Shown here: positions 30,986 to 39,788 of the stretch, one piece after another
Position numbering within the stretch: the first letter of the stretch is position 1
Layout of the letters: every line of letters starts with the position of its first letter
Source of the DNA: Pseudomonadota bacterium
Lineage (GTDB): Bacteria > Pseudomonadota > Gammaproteobacteria > Burkholderiales > Chitinibacteraceae
Length of the DNA stretch: 45,918 bases
Assembly (NCBI GenBank): GCA_026399755.1
Contig: JAPLQI010000065.1
Span: 1-45,918, forward strand
Reading direction: 5' to 3'
Made by a program: the position numbers and the translations under genes
The notes under the pieces: model-generated
Told to the model about the DNA's origin: nothing
Databases searched by the model: none
The model's input: only the letters and a program-made list of their open reading frames with translations

Positions 30986-31297
30986 TTTTAGCACAGAGAG
31001 GAATATGTGCGCTCCTGCGCTGGCCACCCAGCCGCTACCTATCATATTCACTGGCGCACGAATAAATTTGATGATGTCGTGTATCACATCGCCCGATTCC
31101 ACATGGCCACCGGGGGATGAGATCAGCACATTGATCGGCTTGGCCGATTCGGTCGCCAAAGCAATCAAGCGCCGTGCTGTATCTTTGGCCAGCACATCAT
31201 TGATAGGGCCAATAATAAAAACAAAACGGGATTCAAACGATTTTTCTTCCAGAAAGGCATCTTGCGAGCCCCCTGCTACCGCCGCTTCTTCAGCCAT
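30959..31297 (-). pseudogene. clpP: ClpP-like protease gene, truncated by prophage integration
   Basis: The first 100 residues are a normal ClpP-family start: SRFVFIIGPINDVLAKDTAR, then INVLISSPGGHVESGDVIHD, and GSGWVASAGAHIF with the catalytic serine in VASAG. ClpP proteins are about 200 residues, and the part with the catalytic histidine and aspartate is missing. The frame ends DTQSVFGI at phage DNA. The 3' half should be at the other end of the prophage, left of this window. An inactive product is expected unless it folds as a regulator. Confidence 0.85.
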
Positions 31298-31661
31298 CTT
31301 ATGCCCCTAGGTGGTTAAACTTACAAACATCAACAGCGATCATAATGGAATTTAATGATATTTACTGTTCTATTCCAACCCTAACCTAACAATATATAAA
31401 TCTTCGGCCTAACTTAATATACTTACAAAGCCTGCGGCAGGGCTAGCCAGCCAATAGATCGGCCTGTATTTGCTTCCATTTATCTTGCTATAAATCTATG
31501 ATTAATTTAATCTCAGGCTGACTTTTTTTGACAGAATTTTTGTCCTTCCGCCTACCCGTTTTATCCTCTCTAAATTGACGAGTGATCAACATAAGCGCGG
31601 ATTAAACTTTGAACTACCATGATAGGCTCAGAATTAAATGAGCATATAAAGGACGATTAAA
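31298..31661. other. Host intergenic region
   Basis: This 364-base A/T-rich gap separates the divergent clpP-like and yiaA-like genes. It must hold both promoters. TTGACA-like boxes occur near 31529 and 31576 but neither has a good -10 at the correct distance. No RNA gene is evident. Confidence 0.4.
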
Positions 31662-32105
31662 TTGAAAATAAAACACAGCGGCCCATCTGGTGCCTTTATC
31701 GGCGCATCTTGGCTTGCCCTTTTTATTGGAACACTGACTTATTCAATCGGCCTTTGGAATGCCACCATGGCGCTCAATGAAAAAGGCTATTACTTCACTT
31801 TGCTGCTATACGGTTTGTTTGCCGCTATTTCATTGCAAAAATCCGTGCGCGATCGATTAGAAGATATTCCTGTCACGGGGCTTTATTTTGGCCTTTGCTG
31901 GGTTTCAATTGGTGCGGCGCTCTTGCTGCTTGCGGCAGGCTTGTGGAATGCCACTTTAACATCCAGCGAAAAAGGCTTTTACGCCATGTCGTATTTGCTC
32001 AGCCTATTTGCCGCTGTTGCTGTACAAAAAAATGTACGTGACTTGGCCCTATTAAAACCTGAATTCACAGAGCCAGAGCAAAGCGATTTAAACGCTTTCA
32101 AATAA
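31662..32105 (+). CDS. YiaA/YiaB-family inner membrane protein
   Basis: A 147-residue protein made of two related halves, each with two membrane helices: SWLALFIGTLTYSIGLWNAT then YYFTLLLYGLFAAISLQKSV, and CWVSIGAALLLLAAGLWNAT then FYAMSYLLSLFAAVAVQKNV. The repeated GLWNAT..L..KG(Y/F)Y pattern identifies the YiaAB domain. The start is a TTG with AAGGA about 9 bases upstream. Function of the family is unknown. It is a host gene. Confidence 0.88.
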   Translation: MKIKHSGPSGAFIGASWLALFIGTLTYSIGLWNATMALNEKGYYFTLLLYGLFAAISLQKSVRDRLEDIPVTGLYFGLCWVSIGAALLLLAAGLWNATLTSSEKGFYAMSYLLSLFAAVAVQKNVRDLALLKPEFTEPEQSDLNAFK

Positions 32106-32112
32106 GTAGCGC

Positions 32113-32146
32113 GGCTTCATTGCGTACTTTGCTCCGCGATGAAGCC
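32113..32146 (+). terminator. Hairpin after the yiaA-like gene
   Basis: GGCTTCATTGCG and CGCGATGAAGCC pair with one mismatch and a 10-base loop, 8 bases after the stop. There is no T run, so it may be a weak terminator or an mRNA end stabiliser. Confidence 0.45.
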
Positions 32147-32239
32147 TACTAACCGCACTAGATGTCCACACTTGACCCTGAACAATACGCCAAGCGCTAG
32201 CAGGCCTATGCTGTCCTTACCTACGTAAGGATAAAAATA

Positions 32240-33391
32240 ATGAGTTTTAAACCACTTCAGATTGCAGGGCGCAGCCTCTTACCTATCGTGCAAGGCGGCA
32301 TGGGCGTGGGCATTTCAGCGCATAAACTCGCCGGAGCCGTTGCTAAAGAAAATGCCCTTGGCACTATTGCTAGTGTGGATTTACGCCAACACCATCCCGA
32401 TTTACTCGCTGCGACGCATCGCTGCCTTGACGCAGATCTGATCGACAAAACCAATTTAACCGCCCTAGATAGGGAAATTCGCGCCGCTAAAGAGATTGCC
32501 AATGGCTGCGGCATGATTGCTGTCAATGTAATGAAAGCCGTGCGAGATCATGTCGCCTTGGTAAAGCAAGCTTGCGAAAGCGGCGCAGACGCCATCGTGA
32601 TGGGTGCGGGCCTGCCGATTGATTTGCCTGAAATGACAAGCGAGCACCCCAAAGTAGCACTTATCCCGATTTTGTCTGATGCGCGTGGTGTAGCGATTAT
32701 TTTAAAGAAATGGCTAAAAAAAGGCCGCCGTGCAGATGCCATTGTGATCGAGCATCCCGGCCATGCAGGTGGCCACTTGGGCGCGGCGCGCATCAGCGAT
32801 ATACACGATGCACGTTTCGATTTTGCTAAAGTACTCGCCGATTGCCACGCCCTATTTGCTGAACTGGGCTTAGGCCGTGACGCACCTAAGCTGATCGTCG
32901 CTGGCGGCATAGATAGCCATGAAAAAGTCAGTCGCTGGCTTAGCAACGGGGCCGATGCAGTGCAACTCGGCACTGCCTTTGCCGTCTGCGAAGAAGGCGA
33001 TGCGCATATTAACTTCAAACAAACCTTAATCAACGCCAAAGCCAGCGATCTGGCCGAGTTTGTTAGCGTAGCCGGCCTACCCGCCCGCGCCGTTGCCACA
33101 CCTTGGCTGAAGCAATACTTACGCCGCGAAAGTCATTTGCAAGCGCTCGCCAAGGCCGACCCACGCCGTTGCACCCAGCGCATGGATTGCCTAAGCCACT
33201 GCGGCCTGAGGGATGGTTTAAGCAAAGTTGGCCAATTTTGCATCGATCTCAAATTGGCCTCCGCCATGCACGGCGAAGTCGATAAAGGCTTGTTTTTCAG
33301 AGGTAATGGCTCTCTCCCATTTGGCGACGCCATCCGCCCTGTGCGTGAGCTGATTGATTATTTAATGAATGGCAGAATGGAGGCGGCGTAA
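32240..33391 (+). CDS. Nitronate monooxygenase-family flavoprotein
   Basis: A 383-residue FMN-dependent TIM-barrel enzyme. LPIVQGGMGVGISAHKLAGA opens the barrel, CGMIAVNVMKAVRDH and GADAIVMGAGLPIDLPEMTS follow, VIEHPGHAGGHLGAA has the conserved histidine and glycines, and VAGGIDSHEKVSRWLSNGAD with AVQLGTAF binds the FMN phosphate. The C-terminal 90 residues have four cysteines (RRCTQRMDCLSHCG, then FCIDL), perhaps a metal site. It oxidises nitronates or a related substrate. A TAAGGA ribosome binding site precedes the ATG. Confidence 0.9.
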   Translation: MSFKPLQIAGRSLLPIVQGGMGVGISAHKLAGAVAKENALGTIASVDLRQHHPDLLAATHRCLDADLIDKTNLTALDREIRAAKEIANGCGMIAVNVMKAVRDHVALVKQACESGADAIVMGAGLPIDLPEMTSEHPKVALIPILSDARGVAIILKKWLKKGRRADAIVIEHPGHAGGHLGAARISDIHDARFDFAKVLADCHALFAELGLGRDAPKLIVAGGIDSHEKVSRWLSNGADAVQLGTAFAVCEEGDAHINFKQTLINAKASDLAEFVSVAGLPARAVATPWLKQYLRRESHLQALAKADPRRCTQRMDCLSHCGLRDGLSKVGQFCIDLKLASAMHGEVDKGLFFRGNGSLPFGDAIRPVRELIDYLMNGRMEAA

Positions 33392-33421
33392 GACTCTGCG
33401 GGCAAAATCCAAATCTTGAAC

Positions 33422-33456
33422 CACAGAGGGCACCGAGAACACGGAGTTACACGGAG
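33422..33456. repeat. Short tandem CAC-N-GAG repeat
   Basis: CACAGAG, CACCGAG, CACGGAG and CACGGAG start at 33422, 33431, 33440 and 33450, a 9-10 base period. Similar ACCACAGAG-type intergenic repeats occur in many bacterial genomes. It lies between the last host gene and prophage 2. The rest of 33392-33649 shows nothing definite. Confidence 0.5.
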
Positions 33457-33649
33457 AAAAACAAAGCTTGAATTAAGTTGTTTTGCAGGTTTTGAGTGTT
33501 TGTAATGCCCAGCAATAAGGATTTATATCGTGGCTAGTTGCACGGGGCTTAAATTTCCTGAAGCGCGGCGCGAAAAATGGGGCTTGTTGTGCGCGATAAA
33601 TGGCTTGGCTGCATTTTCCATCATTTGAAAAAGAATTTCATGTTTATCA

Positions 33650-33675
33650 GCAAAGGGGCCAAATGGCCCCTTTGC
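33650..33675. terminator. Strong hairpin at the end of prophage 2
   Basis: GCAAAGGGGCC and GGCCCCTTTGC form a perfect 11-bp stem with an AAAT loop just after the methyltransferase stop. It would end the tail/methyltransferase transcript and marks the boundary region of prophage 2. Confidence 0.75.
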
Positions 33676-33684
33676 TTTTGGGGC

Positions 33685-34461
33685 TTAGAAGTTGCGGATG
33701 ATCAGCTCGCCTGATTTATCGTTGCTTCTGCCTTTGCCGCCGACCGTGTAGTTAATCTCTACCCGCTCTATTGTCAGCCCATCAAATACCTCGCGCATCT
33801 CTGGGATGTCGTTGACGGAGATGATCATGTGGCCAGTGATCGACTTTGCCAGCTCGGCCATGCGCTGGTACTCATGAAGGCCAAACTCTACGCCATAGCC
33901 TGCGGTGCCCCAATACGGTGGGTCACAATAGAATAGCGTGTGTTCTCGGTCGTACTTCTTAATGCATGCGGCCCAGTCTAGGTTCTCTATATAAGTACGG
34001 CTCAAGCGTAAATGAGCCGCTGATAGATCTTCCTCAAGCCTGAGCAAATTCAGCCTTGGCGGCGTCGTGGTGGCGGTACCGAAAGTCTGGCCGTCCACCT
34101 TGCCGCCGAAGGCCATCTTTTGCAGGTAAAAGAAACGCGCAGCCCGCTGGATATCGGTCAGCGTTTCTTCGGGAGTGATCTGTAGCCATTTAAAGATCTG
34201 CCTTGAAGTCAGCGCCCACTTAAACTGGCGGACGAACTCCTCAAGGTGGTGGCGGACGATTCTGTATAAATTAACCAACTCTCCGTTCACATCATTAATC
34301 ACTTCAACTTTTACGGGGGCTTTCAAAAAATACAGCGCCGCAGCGCCGCAAAATGGCTCTACATAGCATGAATGCTCAGGAAACAGCGGCAGGATAGATT
34401 TGGCTAATCTGCGCTTTCCACCCATCCACGGAATAATTGGTGTTGAATTGATTTGTATCAT
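33685..34461 (-). CDS. dam: DNA adenine methyltransferase (D12 class, Dam-like)
   Basis: The start is the ATG at 34461 (MIQINSTPIIPWMGGKRRLA), following AGAGG; a TTG lies six codons upstream. The 258-residue protein has the SAM-binding WMGGKRRLAK, the EPFCGAAALYF motif, and the catalytic DPPYWGT near residue 186. LQKMAFGGKVDGQTFG is the typical target-recognition region. It methylates adenine, perhaps at GATC-like sites, to protect phage DNA or affect regulation. It is the last gene of the prophage 2 operon. Confidence 0.93.
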   Translation of the reverse strand: MIQINSTPIIPWMGGKRRLAKSILPLFPEHSCYVEPFCGAAALYFLKAPVKVEVINDVNGELVNLYRIVRHHLEEFVRQFKWALTSRQIFKWLQITPEETLTDIQRAARFFYLQKMAFGGKVDGQTFGTATTTPPRLNLLRLEEDLSAAHLRLSRTYIENLDWAACIKKYDREHTLFYCDPPYWGTAGYGVEFGLHEYQRMAELAKSITGHMIISVNDIPEMREVFDGLTIERVEINYTVGGKGRSNDKSGELIIRNF

Positions 34462-34503
34462 TCTGCAAGCCTCTTTCAATACATGAAAAAACCCTTTAGG
34501 CTT

Positions 34504-34598
34504 GCCTTTCCGTAGCTACGGTTAGGCAGTCTTTGGGGTGACTTGCAGGCGTGTTCTGCGGGTCAGCTGGCCAGTCGGGTGCTCCAACACCCGGCTGG
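34504..34598. other. Two compact hairpins between fibre-related gene and dam
   Basis: The first (34504-34527) pairs GCCT-TT-CCGTAG with CTACGG-TT-AGGC with almost no loop. The second (34571-34598) pairs CCAG-t-CGGGTG with CACCCG-g-CTGG around a 6-base loop. Neither has a U run. They lie in the 151-base gap before dam and may set mRNA ends or be part of a small RNA. Confidence 0.45.
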
Positions 34599-34612
34599 TC
34601 GCTGTCTTCAAA

Positions 34613-35026
34613 CTACTGAACTACGCCCGTTAATATTTGCTGCAGGCGTGTGGCAGTGATCAAGCCTTTCTCTTCCAGATAAGCCAGCGCATAGCGTGTT
34701 GATTGCAGGCTCAGATCTATATGCGTAATGCGCGGGTCTTCAACGATGCTCATAAAGTCTTCAACCATTGGATCAGTAGCTCTCAGCTGCTTGATCGCCA
34801 CGCGCTCGTTGGGATGAAACAGCAGCTTGAACTCAATCGGCGACAGGGTGAGTGCGGCAATGGGCGGTGGTAGCGGCGGATGAAACGCGCTGCCATCATA
34901 GAGATCCCCCAGCTTTACCTTGCTGTCGTCGGCCAGCGCGACTGTGCATTCCAAGCCCGCCATTTCCTCGTCGGGAGTCTCTGCGATATGGTCAACACGC
35001 CCAGCTCGAATGTATGCGTGATTCAT
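34613..35026 (-). CDS. Phage tail-associated hypothetical protein
   Basis: I set the start at the ATG at 35026 (MNHAYIRAGRVDHIAETPDE) with AAGGGG upstream. The 137-residue product has LTLSPIEFKLLFHPNERVAI then ATDPMVEDFMSIVEDPRITH and STRYALAYLEEKGLITATRL, a pattern I know from small proteins following tail fibres in P2- and Mu-like phages. It may assist the fibre. No enzyme motif is seen. Confidence 0.65.
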   Translation of the reverse strand: MNHAYIRAGRVDHIAETPDEEMAGLECTVALADDSKVKLGDLYDGSAFHPPLPPPIAALTLSPIEFKLLFHPNERVAIKQLRATDPMVEDFMSIVEDPRITHIDLSLQSTRYALAYLEEKGLITATRLQQILTGVVQ

Positions 35027-35036
35027 TGCCAGCCCC

Positions 35037-36812
35037 TTATGCAAATTCAAAACTGATATAACCGCGAGACGGTTCAAACGCCAAAGACGCAGCGCTGCTT
35101 AAATTGGAATTGCTGATGGCTAAACCGCTGGAGAAGGCCAACACTTCGCCGGGTGTCACGCTGATTTTGTGGCGGATCACTCCCTCGCCACCGCCTGCGC
35201 CCATTGAAGCGACCGTACTGTTTGCTCCGCCCGCTCCCGGCCCCACAGGTTTAGTTGCGGCAGCACTGGTAGCCAATAGGAAGTTGGTCGGCGGAGCAAA
35301 AAGCGATGCGCCGCCTTGGCTGGTGTTAGCGCGGCCCGCACCGCCCGAAACTTTTAAGCCATATGTGGCCACTGTTCCCAATTGCGGTAAAGCAGGCGGT
35401 CTCGCTTCTACACCAGAAGCAGTGCCCGTTTGCACCCCATTTGAGCCGTAGGAATCAATTCCCGGCTGCGAGATGGAAGACCCACCAATGCCGTTGGATA
35501 AACCGCCCGCCAGCATTAATTGCTCGGAGTCATCAGCCACACGAGTGACTCGCAAAGCGCCGCCGTCGTTACTGGTTGATAAGCTTAAAGCTGATCCTGC
35601 AACAGGTTCTGAGGACACATAGCCTGATGACGTGCTTATAAAAAATAAACCGCATGGGGTATCCGCAAGAAGATTGGCGGCGGGCATGTTCGGGTTGGTA
35701 TTTGCCACCCAAGTACTGCCGTTGGCACTCGTATAAATTACGATATTTGAGGCCCCAGCACACGCCACCCATTTTGAAGACTTTGTGCAATACACCACCT
35801 TGGCAGGGTTAGTCCATGTCAAACCAGTTTGCGCACCATTGACCCATGTAATCCCGTCTGTGCTTTGCGACGATACGCCTGCCCCCACACAGACAAAGCG
35901 CCCGCCTGCGAACTTAATCCCATGGATGCTGGTGATATTGCTAGTGCGAGCGGTCCATGGCCCTGCCAGTGTTGTGGCCGTATACAGACTGCCATCAGAG
36001 CAAGCGTAAACATAAAGCCCTGCACCAAATGCGATACCTGCCGGTGTTTTATTATTTACTGCATCGACTACTGAAACAGGCCAGTTGTTTGGATTATTTG
36101 CCCCTGCTTTTTCTTTGTAATAAAGGCAGGTCTTATTCGTGCCACCCGTTGCGGACAAGATAAAAAACTCATTCACATAGTCCATCTGAGTCAGGGTCGT
36201 TGACGCAGAATAAGAAACTAAACCTTCATAGAGTGATACGCCTGTCCAGACACCAACAGAGTTAGCAGTAGCTACACCGTTAGTAATGTATGCAGCGCGA
36301 ACATTCATTATCGGATCGTCAATCGACGCCGGCGCGACAGCCAAGGAGCGCTGACCGTTTTTTATATACGTGTAGCTAAGCCAATTATTTCCAAAGTCAA
36401 TACTAAGTTGCATTGAAATGGTGCCACCGCTCAAAATAAAACCGTTATCGAGCACAGCAAGCTGTTGGCCACCTGCATTGTTTTGTATGGGGGGACCACC
36501 GGGACCAAGGAGGGGCACTTGTTTACGTCCTACTGGGTCGTACAAAACAGCGCTGCTGTTCCCTGTATCGACGCCATTACTGACGATGATGTTGCCAGAC
36601 GCTGAGCTGGCCAATAGTACGGGGTTGAGCATATTCGCCCCCGCCATCGTCACCGCCCGTCCTCCCGCAGCCACTCCCGTAATAAAACAAGCCGCTGCCC
36701 CCGGTGGAACGGTCACCGAGCCGACAGGAAATTTAGGGGTGTAGCGGTCAAGCAAGCCCGTGCTGGATGCTGCAGCGCCACTGCTGGCAGGGGTTGTTAA
36801 GATGCGAGCCAT
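35037..36812 (-). CDS. Large tail fibre / receptor-binding protein
   Basis: A 591-residue protein. Residues 150-410 contain repeated aromatic beta segments of the type found in beta-propellers (VWTGVSLYEG, PWTARTSNITS, STDGITWVNGA, TSANGSTWVANTNP). The C-terminal third is glycine- and serine-rich (VSGGAGRANTSQGG, then GPGAGGANSTVASMGAGGGE), like glycine-rich adhesin tips of some phages. There is no signal peptide. It lies in the fibre position after H and the small structural protein, so host recognition is the likely job. Confidence 0.7.
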   Translation of the reverse strand: MARILTTPASSGAAASSTGLLDRYTPKFPVGSVTVPPGAAACFITGVAAGGRAVTMAGANMLNPVLLASSASGNIIVSNGVDTGNSSAVLYDPVGRKQVPLLGPGGPPIQNNAGGQQLAVLDNGFILSGGTISMQLSIDFGNNWLSYTYIKNGQRSLAVAPASIDDPIMNVRAAYITNGVATANSVGVWTGVSLYEGLVSYSASTTLTQMDYVNEFFILSATGGTNKTCLYYKEKAGANNPNNWPVSVVDAVNNKTPAGIAFGAGLYVYACSDGSLYTATTLAGPWTARTSNITSIHGIKFAGGRFVCVGAGVSSQSTDGITWVNGAQTGLTWTNPAKVVYCTKSSKWVACAGASNIVIYTSANGSTWVANTNPNMPAANLLADTPCGLFFISTSSGYVSSEPVAGSALSLSTSNDGGALRVTRVADDSEQLMLAGGLSNGIGGSSISQPGIDSYGSNGVQTGTASGVEARPPALPQLGTVATYGLKVSGGAGRANTSQGGASLFAPPTNFLLATSAAATKPVGPGAGGANSTVASMGAGGGEGVIRHKISVTPGEVLAFSSGLAISNSNLSSAASLAFEPSRGYISFEFA

Positions 36813-37129
36813 TATGCAGCCTCCTCAAAGCCACTCACGCGGGCCACCGCGCCAGTGTTATTACTAAATAAAATCACCCGTTCCCCTGTACTCAGTGGCT
36901 CGCCGGTGAGCTTGTACAGCTGGGCAGGCTTGAGCGTGATATCAGCCTCAATCCGGTCCGCGTCAGAGGGGGCGGCATTCATGCCGATATAAACCCTAAT
37001 CAGCACATCCACGCTGCCGTAATTAGCCACATTGATATTCACCGTGCGGATCTTCCCCGCCGGAACTGCGCCGGTATCGGTGGCGCTATTGGCGGTAAGC
37101 AGGCCCGCCCAAAATTTACCTGATGCCAT
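36812..37129 (-). CDS. Small tail structural protein
   Basis: A 105-residue beta-rich protein starting MASGKFWAGLLTANSATDTG. RTVNINVANYGSVDVLIRVY and PAQLYKLTGEPLSTGERVIL suggest a small immunoglobulin-like or jelly-roll domain. It overlaps the large fibre gene by one base. Its place between H and the fibre implies an adaptor or decoration in the fibre. No close family named. Confidence 0.6.
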   Translation of the reverse strand: MASGKFWAGLLTANSATDTGAVPAGKIRTVNINVANYGSVDVLIRVYIGMNAAPSDADRIEADITLKPAQLYKLTGEPLSTGERVILFSNNTGAVARVSGFEEAA

Positions 37130-37137
37130 ATAACCTC

Positions 37138-37710
37138 CTAAAAACTAGCAAAAAAGTGACGCCGGGCACGGCCAAGCAAAGTGTCTAAATCTGCTGTTTT
37201 GACATACTCAGGATGGGCCGCTGGGTCTGCCTCATGATTGGCAACGGCATTCACAATGGATTGATTGGTCGCCACGGCCACTGATGGATCAACCGTCAGC
37301 TGCACCACCGAGGCATTGCCCACCTGCAGAATCATGCGCACCACCATATCGCGGGCGCTGCCCTCGGCCAGCACGGGCTTATAGGTATCGGGGAAATTAC
37401 CGAAGGCCAGCAACTTGCCGCCTTGCCCTCCAATCAGACCGATTTCCCGTACTGTCCAACCGCCCACCGCACTCAAGACCACGGCTTCAATCACCAACCA
37501 GTTCGGGTTATTGACATCAGTGGTCACGCTGGAAATCGGTACCCGATGCACCTCATGCGTCAGCGCCGTGGCGGATTCCGCTGGCGTGACTGCCGCACCA
37601 TTCCCATCGCCCAAAGCAATATGGGTAAAGCTCACATTGCTGCCGCCCGCCTGAGCATTGATAAATTCAGCGGCCCCGATATTAGTTAGCAGCGTATAAA
37701 AAGTGCTCAT
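37138..37710 (-). CDS. H: Tail fibre protein (P2 H-like N-terminal domain)
   Basis: A 190-residue protein with the same domain as the prophage 1 H protein: FYTLLTNIGAAEFINAQAGG, then VSFTHIALGDGNGAAVTPAE, and VIEAVVLSAVGGWTVREIGL. The later stretch AVANHEADPAAHPEYV is a common repeat in fibre shafts. It is short, ending RRHFFASF, so it is probably a connector with the tip provided by the next genes. The start overlaps the gpI stop. Confidence 0.88.
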   Translation of the reverse strand: MSTFYTLLTNIGAAEFINAQAGGSNVSFTHIALGDGNGAAVTPAESATALTHEVHRVPISSVTTDVNNPNWLVIEAVVLSAVGGWTVREIGLIGGQGGKLLAFGNFPDTYKPVLAEGSARDMVVRMILQVGNASVVQLTVDPSVAVATNQSIVNAVANHEADPAAHPEYVKTADLDTLLGRARRHFFASF

Positions 37711-38342
37711 GATGGCCTCGGGTAAATAGTGATGGTGCCCCAGTCATGCTGGCGAATCCCCGCCATGCGAGCTGCAGGGGAGGATGTAATCAAGCTGGTT
37801 TGATAGGGTTGGATCGAAATCGTATCGCCGCCAAAGGTCACCGCTGCAGTTTGCATCGCGTTCTGCGTGCCCAGTGAAACGACCAAACGCCGCAAATGGC
37901 TGCGAGCGGGCTTATAGGTATCAATCAGCGCCGTCATTTGTGGATAGATTTCTGCGGTCACCGGGCGAGTCGTTACGGTGATATCGATATCAAACTCGGC
38001 CCAATGCGCCCCAGCTGGGCGCTCGATCAGGGTGAGCTGCTCCAATCCTAGATTGCTGAGTGCCTGTTTTACCGCCCACGGCGTGCCCTTATAGCGATGC
38101 AGCTCAATCGCCGATTTGATTAACTCACGGCGCGACTCATCGTTAGTCGCTGCAGCCCAGCCGTGATGGCCCATGACGTGGAATTGGTCCGCCAAAAACG
38201 GCAGCACCGAAGGCTCGGCCAGATCGACCAAATTCACCAAAACACGCGATACATCAAGGCCGCTTAAACGCTCAGAGAGCTGGGCCAGTGGGCCAAAGCG
38301 CGAATCGATAGCCAATACGGGTGGCGTAGCATTAGCCATCAT
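37707..38342 (-). CDS. I: Baseplate protein I (P2 gpI-like)
   Basis: A 211-residue protein. LNLVDLAEPSVLPFLADQFH-like and RRELIKSAIELHRYKGTPWA followed by VKQALSNLGL carry the gpI signature of helix, KGTP.AV.QAL. Overlap with J is 11 bases. It is shorter than the prophage 1 homologue and differs in sequence, so the two tails are separate lineages. Confidence 0.9.
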   Translation of the reverse strand: MMANATPPVLAIDSRFGPLAQLSERLSGLDVSRVLVNLVDLAEPSVLPFLADQFHVMGHHGWAAATNDESRRELIKSAIELHRYKGTPWAVKQALSNLGLEQLTLIERPAGAHWAEFDIDITVTTRPVTAEIYPQMTALIDTYKPARSHLRRLVVSLGTQNAMQTAAVTFGGDTISIQPYQTSLITSSPAARMAGIRQHDWGTITIYPRPS

Positions 38343-39435
38343 TCACCCCCGCCAGCTGGATGCTGATGCTGGTGCAATGTGCCCACTCAGCGTCCCCCAC
38401 AGATAACAGCGCCACCGGCGCAAGCAAGGTCACCTGATACACACCGGGCACAGAGAGAATGCTCACTAATTGGGTCGGCACAATGTCTCGCCCTAAGGCC
38501 GCCGACTGCGTGGCCACAAATAGTGCCGCTTGCTTTTGCGCCGCAGCCAAGGTGGCCGCAGCATCGGCACTACTATATAAAGTCAGCTGGGCAGATAGGG
38601 TATAAGCACGCTCCACCGGTGAAAGCGCTTGCACCGAGTCCGACATTGGCCGCACCTTCTCATGCGAGCATTTTTCGGCCACGGTGGTCAAAATAGCAGG
38701 GGTTGGCAGACCGGATTTAAGCAGCGGGTAGAGCCGGATTTCGCCAGGTGCAGACGAAATCACCGCCACTTCGATAATGTCCTGATGTGCCCGCATCGCA
38801 TGCTGGCGATAAGCTAAGCGACTGCCTGCCACGCTAAACACCTCCGGAGCCAGCTTGATGCTCTCACGCAAGCGATCATCGCTCTCGACCTCGGCCCCGC
38901 CTGAGGTAACGGCTAAATTGGCCACGCTGCTGACCTCTACGCCGATCGCATCCAGCAGAACATTCACCTGACCCGCCACATAGCCATTGCCTGCTGTGCC
39001 TAATTCCACAGCCACAACGGCCAGATCCGCAAACGTACTGGCCAGCGGCAGCATGACTTCGCTTAGCGAATAAAACTGCAGCCCTGCAGCGGTTTGCACC
39101 CTTCTTCCCGCTGGAATAAGCAGTACTGCCGCCAAGGGGGCAACGAAAGTCAGGCGCACAATGGCCTGCGCGGGCTGAGCAGGTAAGCGATTTACCCCCA
39201 CCAACTCGCCCAAATAATCCAGCATCGGGCCACGGGCAAACGCTACTAGGTTTTGCCGGGCCGCATCATTGATCGCACTGCGTAACAAGGTTTCACGATA
39301 TGCAATCAAATCAATAAACAGCCGCTCCACTTGCGCGGGATATAGCGTTTTGCCGGTCATGGCTTCATAAGCCGTAATCAGCTCGGCGGTGATGGCTTGG
39401 CTATCATCGTCGATGACTTTGGGTAAGGTCGTCAT
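38332..39435 (-). CDS. J: Baseplate assembly protein J (P2 gpJ / Mu gp47-like)
   Basis: A 367-residue baseplate J protein. MTGKTLYPAQVERLFIDLIA, then AYRETLLRSAINDAARQNLV and GPMLDYLGELVGVNRLPAQP are conserved. Later EVESDDRLRESIKLAPEVFS and SVAGSRLAYRQHAMRAHQDI give the GSR.AY site. It overlaps both neighbours. It forms the baseplate wedge. Confidence 0.93.
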   Translation of the reverse strand: MTTLPKVIDDDSQAITAELITAYEAMTGKTLYPAQVERLFIDLIAYRETLLRSAINDAARQNLVAFARGPMLDYLGELVGVNRLPAQPAQAIVRLTFVAPLAAVLLIPAGRRVQTAAGLQFYSLSEVMLPLASTFADLAVVAVELGTAGNGYVAGQVNVLLDAIGVEVSSVANLAVTSGGAEVESDDRLRESIKLAPEVFSVAGSRLAYRQHAMRAHQDIIEVAVISSAPGEIRLYPLLKSGLPTPAILTTVAEKCSHEKVRPMSDSVQALSPVERAYTLSAQLTLYSSADAAATLAAAQKQAALFVATQSAALGRDIVPTQLVSILSVPGVYQVTLLAPVALLSVGDAEWAHCTSISIQLAGVNDG

Positions 39436-39788
39436 AGCGATACCGCCGTTTGATCCGTAAAGCCATCGGGCAAACGCCAGAACACTTTGACCAAGGCTTG
39501 CCCCGGCTCGCCTAATTCAAACGACACCCGCTCAACGGTGACACGAGGCTCCCAGCGGGCGATCGCTTCCACGCTTTCACGCACCACATGTGGGCGGGCG
39601 CGATGAATCGGGTAATCGATATAGTCATGGAGTTTGCTGCCGAACTCTGGCCGCAACGGGTCTGCCCCCTGCGGGGTACGCAAGATAATGGCGATGGCCT
39701 GATGGATATCGTCGATATTTTCGACAATGCCATCACCGCCTAAAGCGGTTTGCCAATGCAGGGAAGAGATGTCTTTAAGCTGAGTCAT
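39432..39788 (-). CDS. W: Baseplate assembly protein W (gp25-like)
   Basis: A 118-residue gp25-like protein: SLHWQTALGGDGIVENIDDI, then IILRTPQGADPLRPEFGSKL and HDYIDYPI, then EAIARWEPRVTVERVSF. Its ATG forms the end of a perfect inverted repeat (39786-39808), and no ordinary ribosome binding site is visible. It overlaps J by four bases. Confidence 0.93.
   Translation of the reverse strand: MTQLKDISSLHWQTALGGDGIVENIDDIHQAIAIILRTPQGADPLRPEFGSKLHDYIDYPIHRARPHVVRESVEAIARWEPRVTVERVSFELGEPGQALVKVFWRLPDGFTDQTAVSL

Noticed and set aside
31529-31600. Sigma-70 promoter for the yiaA-like gene
   Set aside because: TTGACA and TTGACG occur, but neither has a convincing -10 at 16-18 bases.
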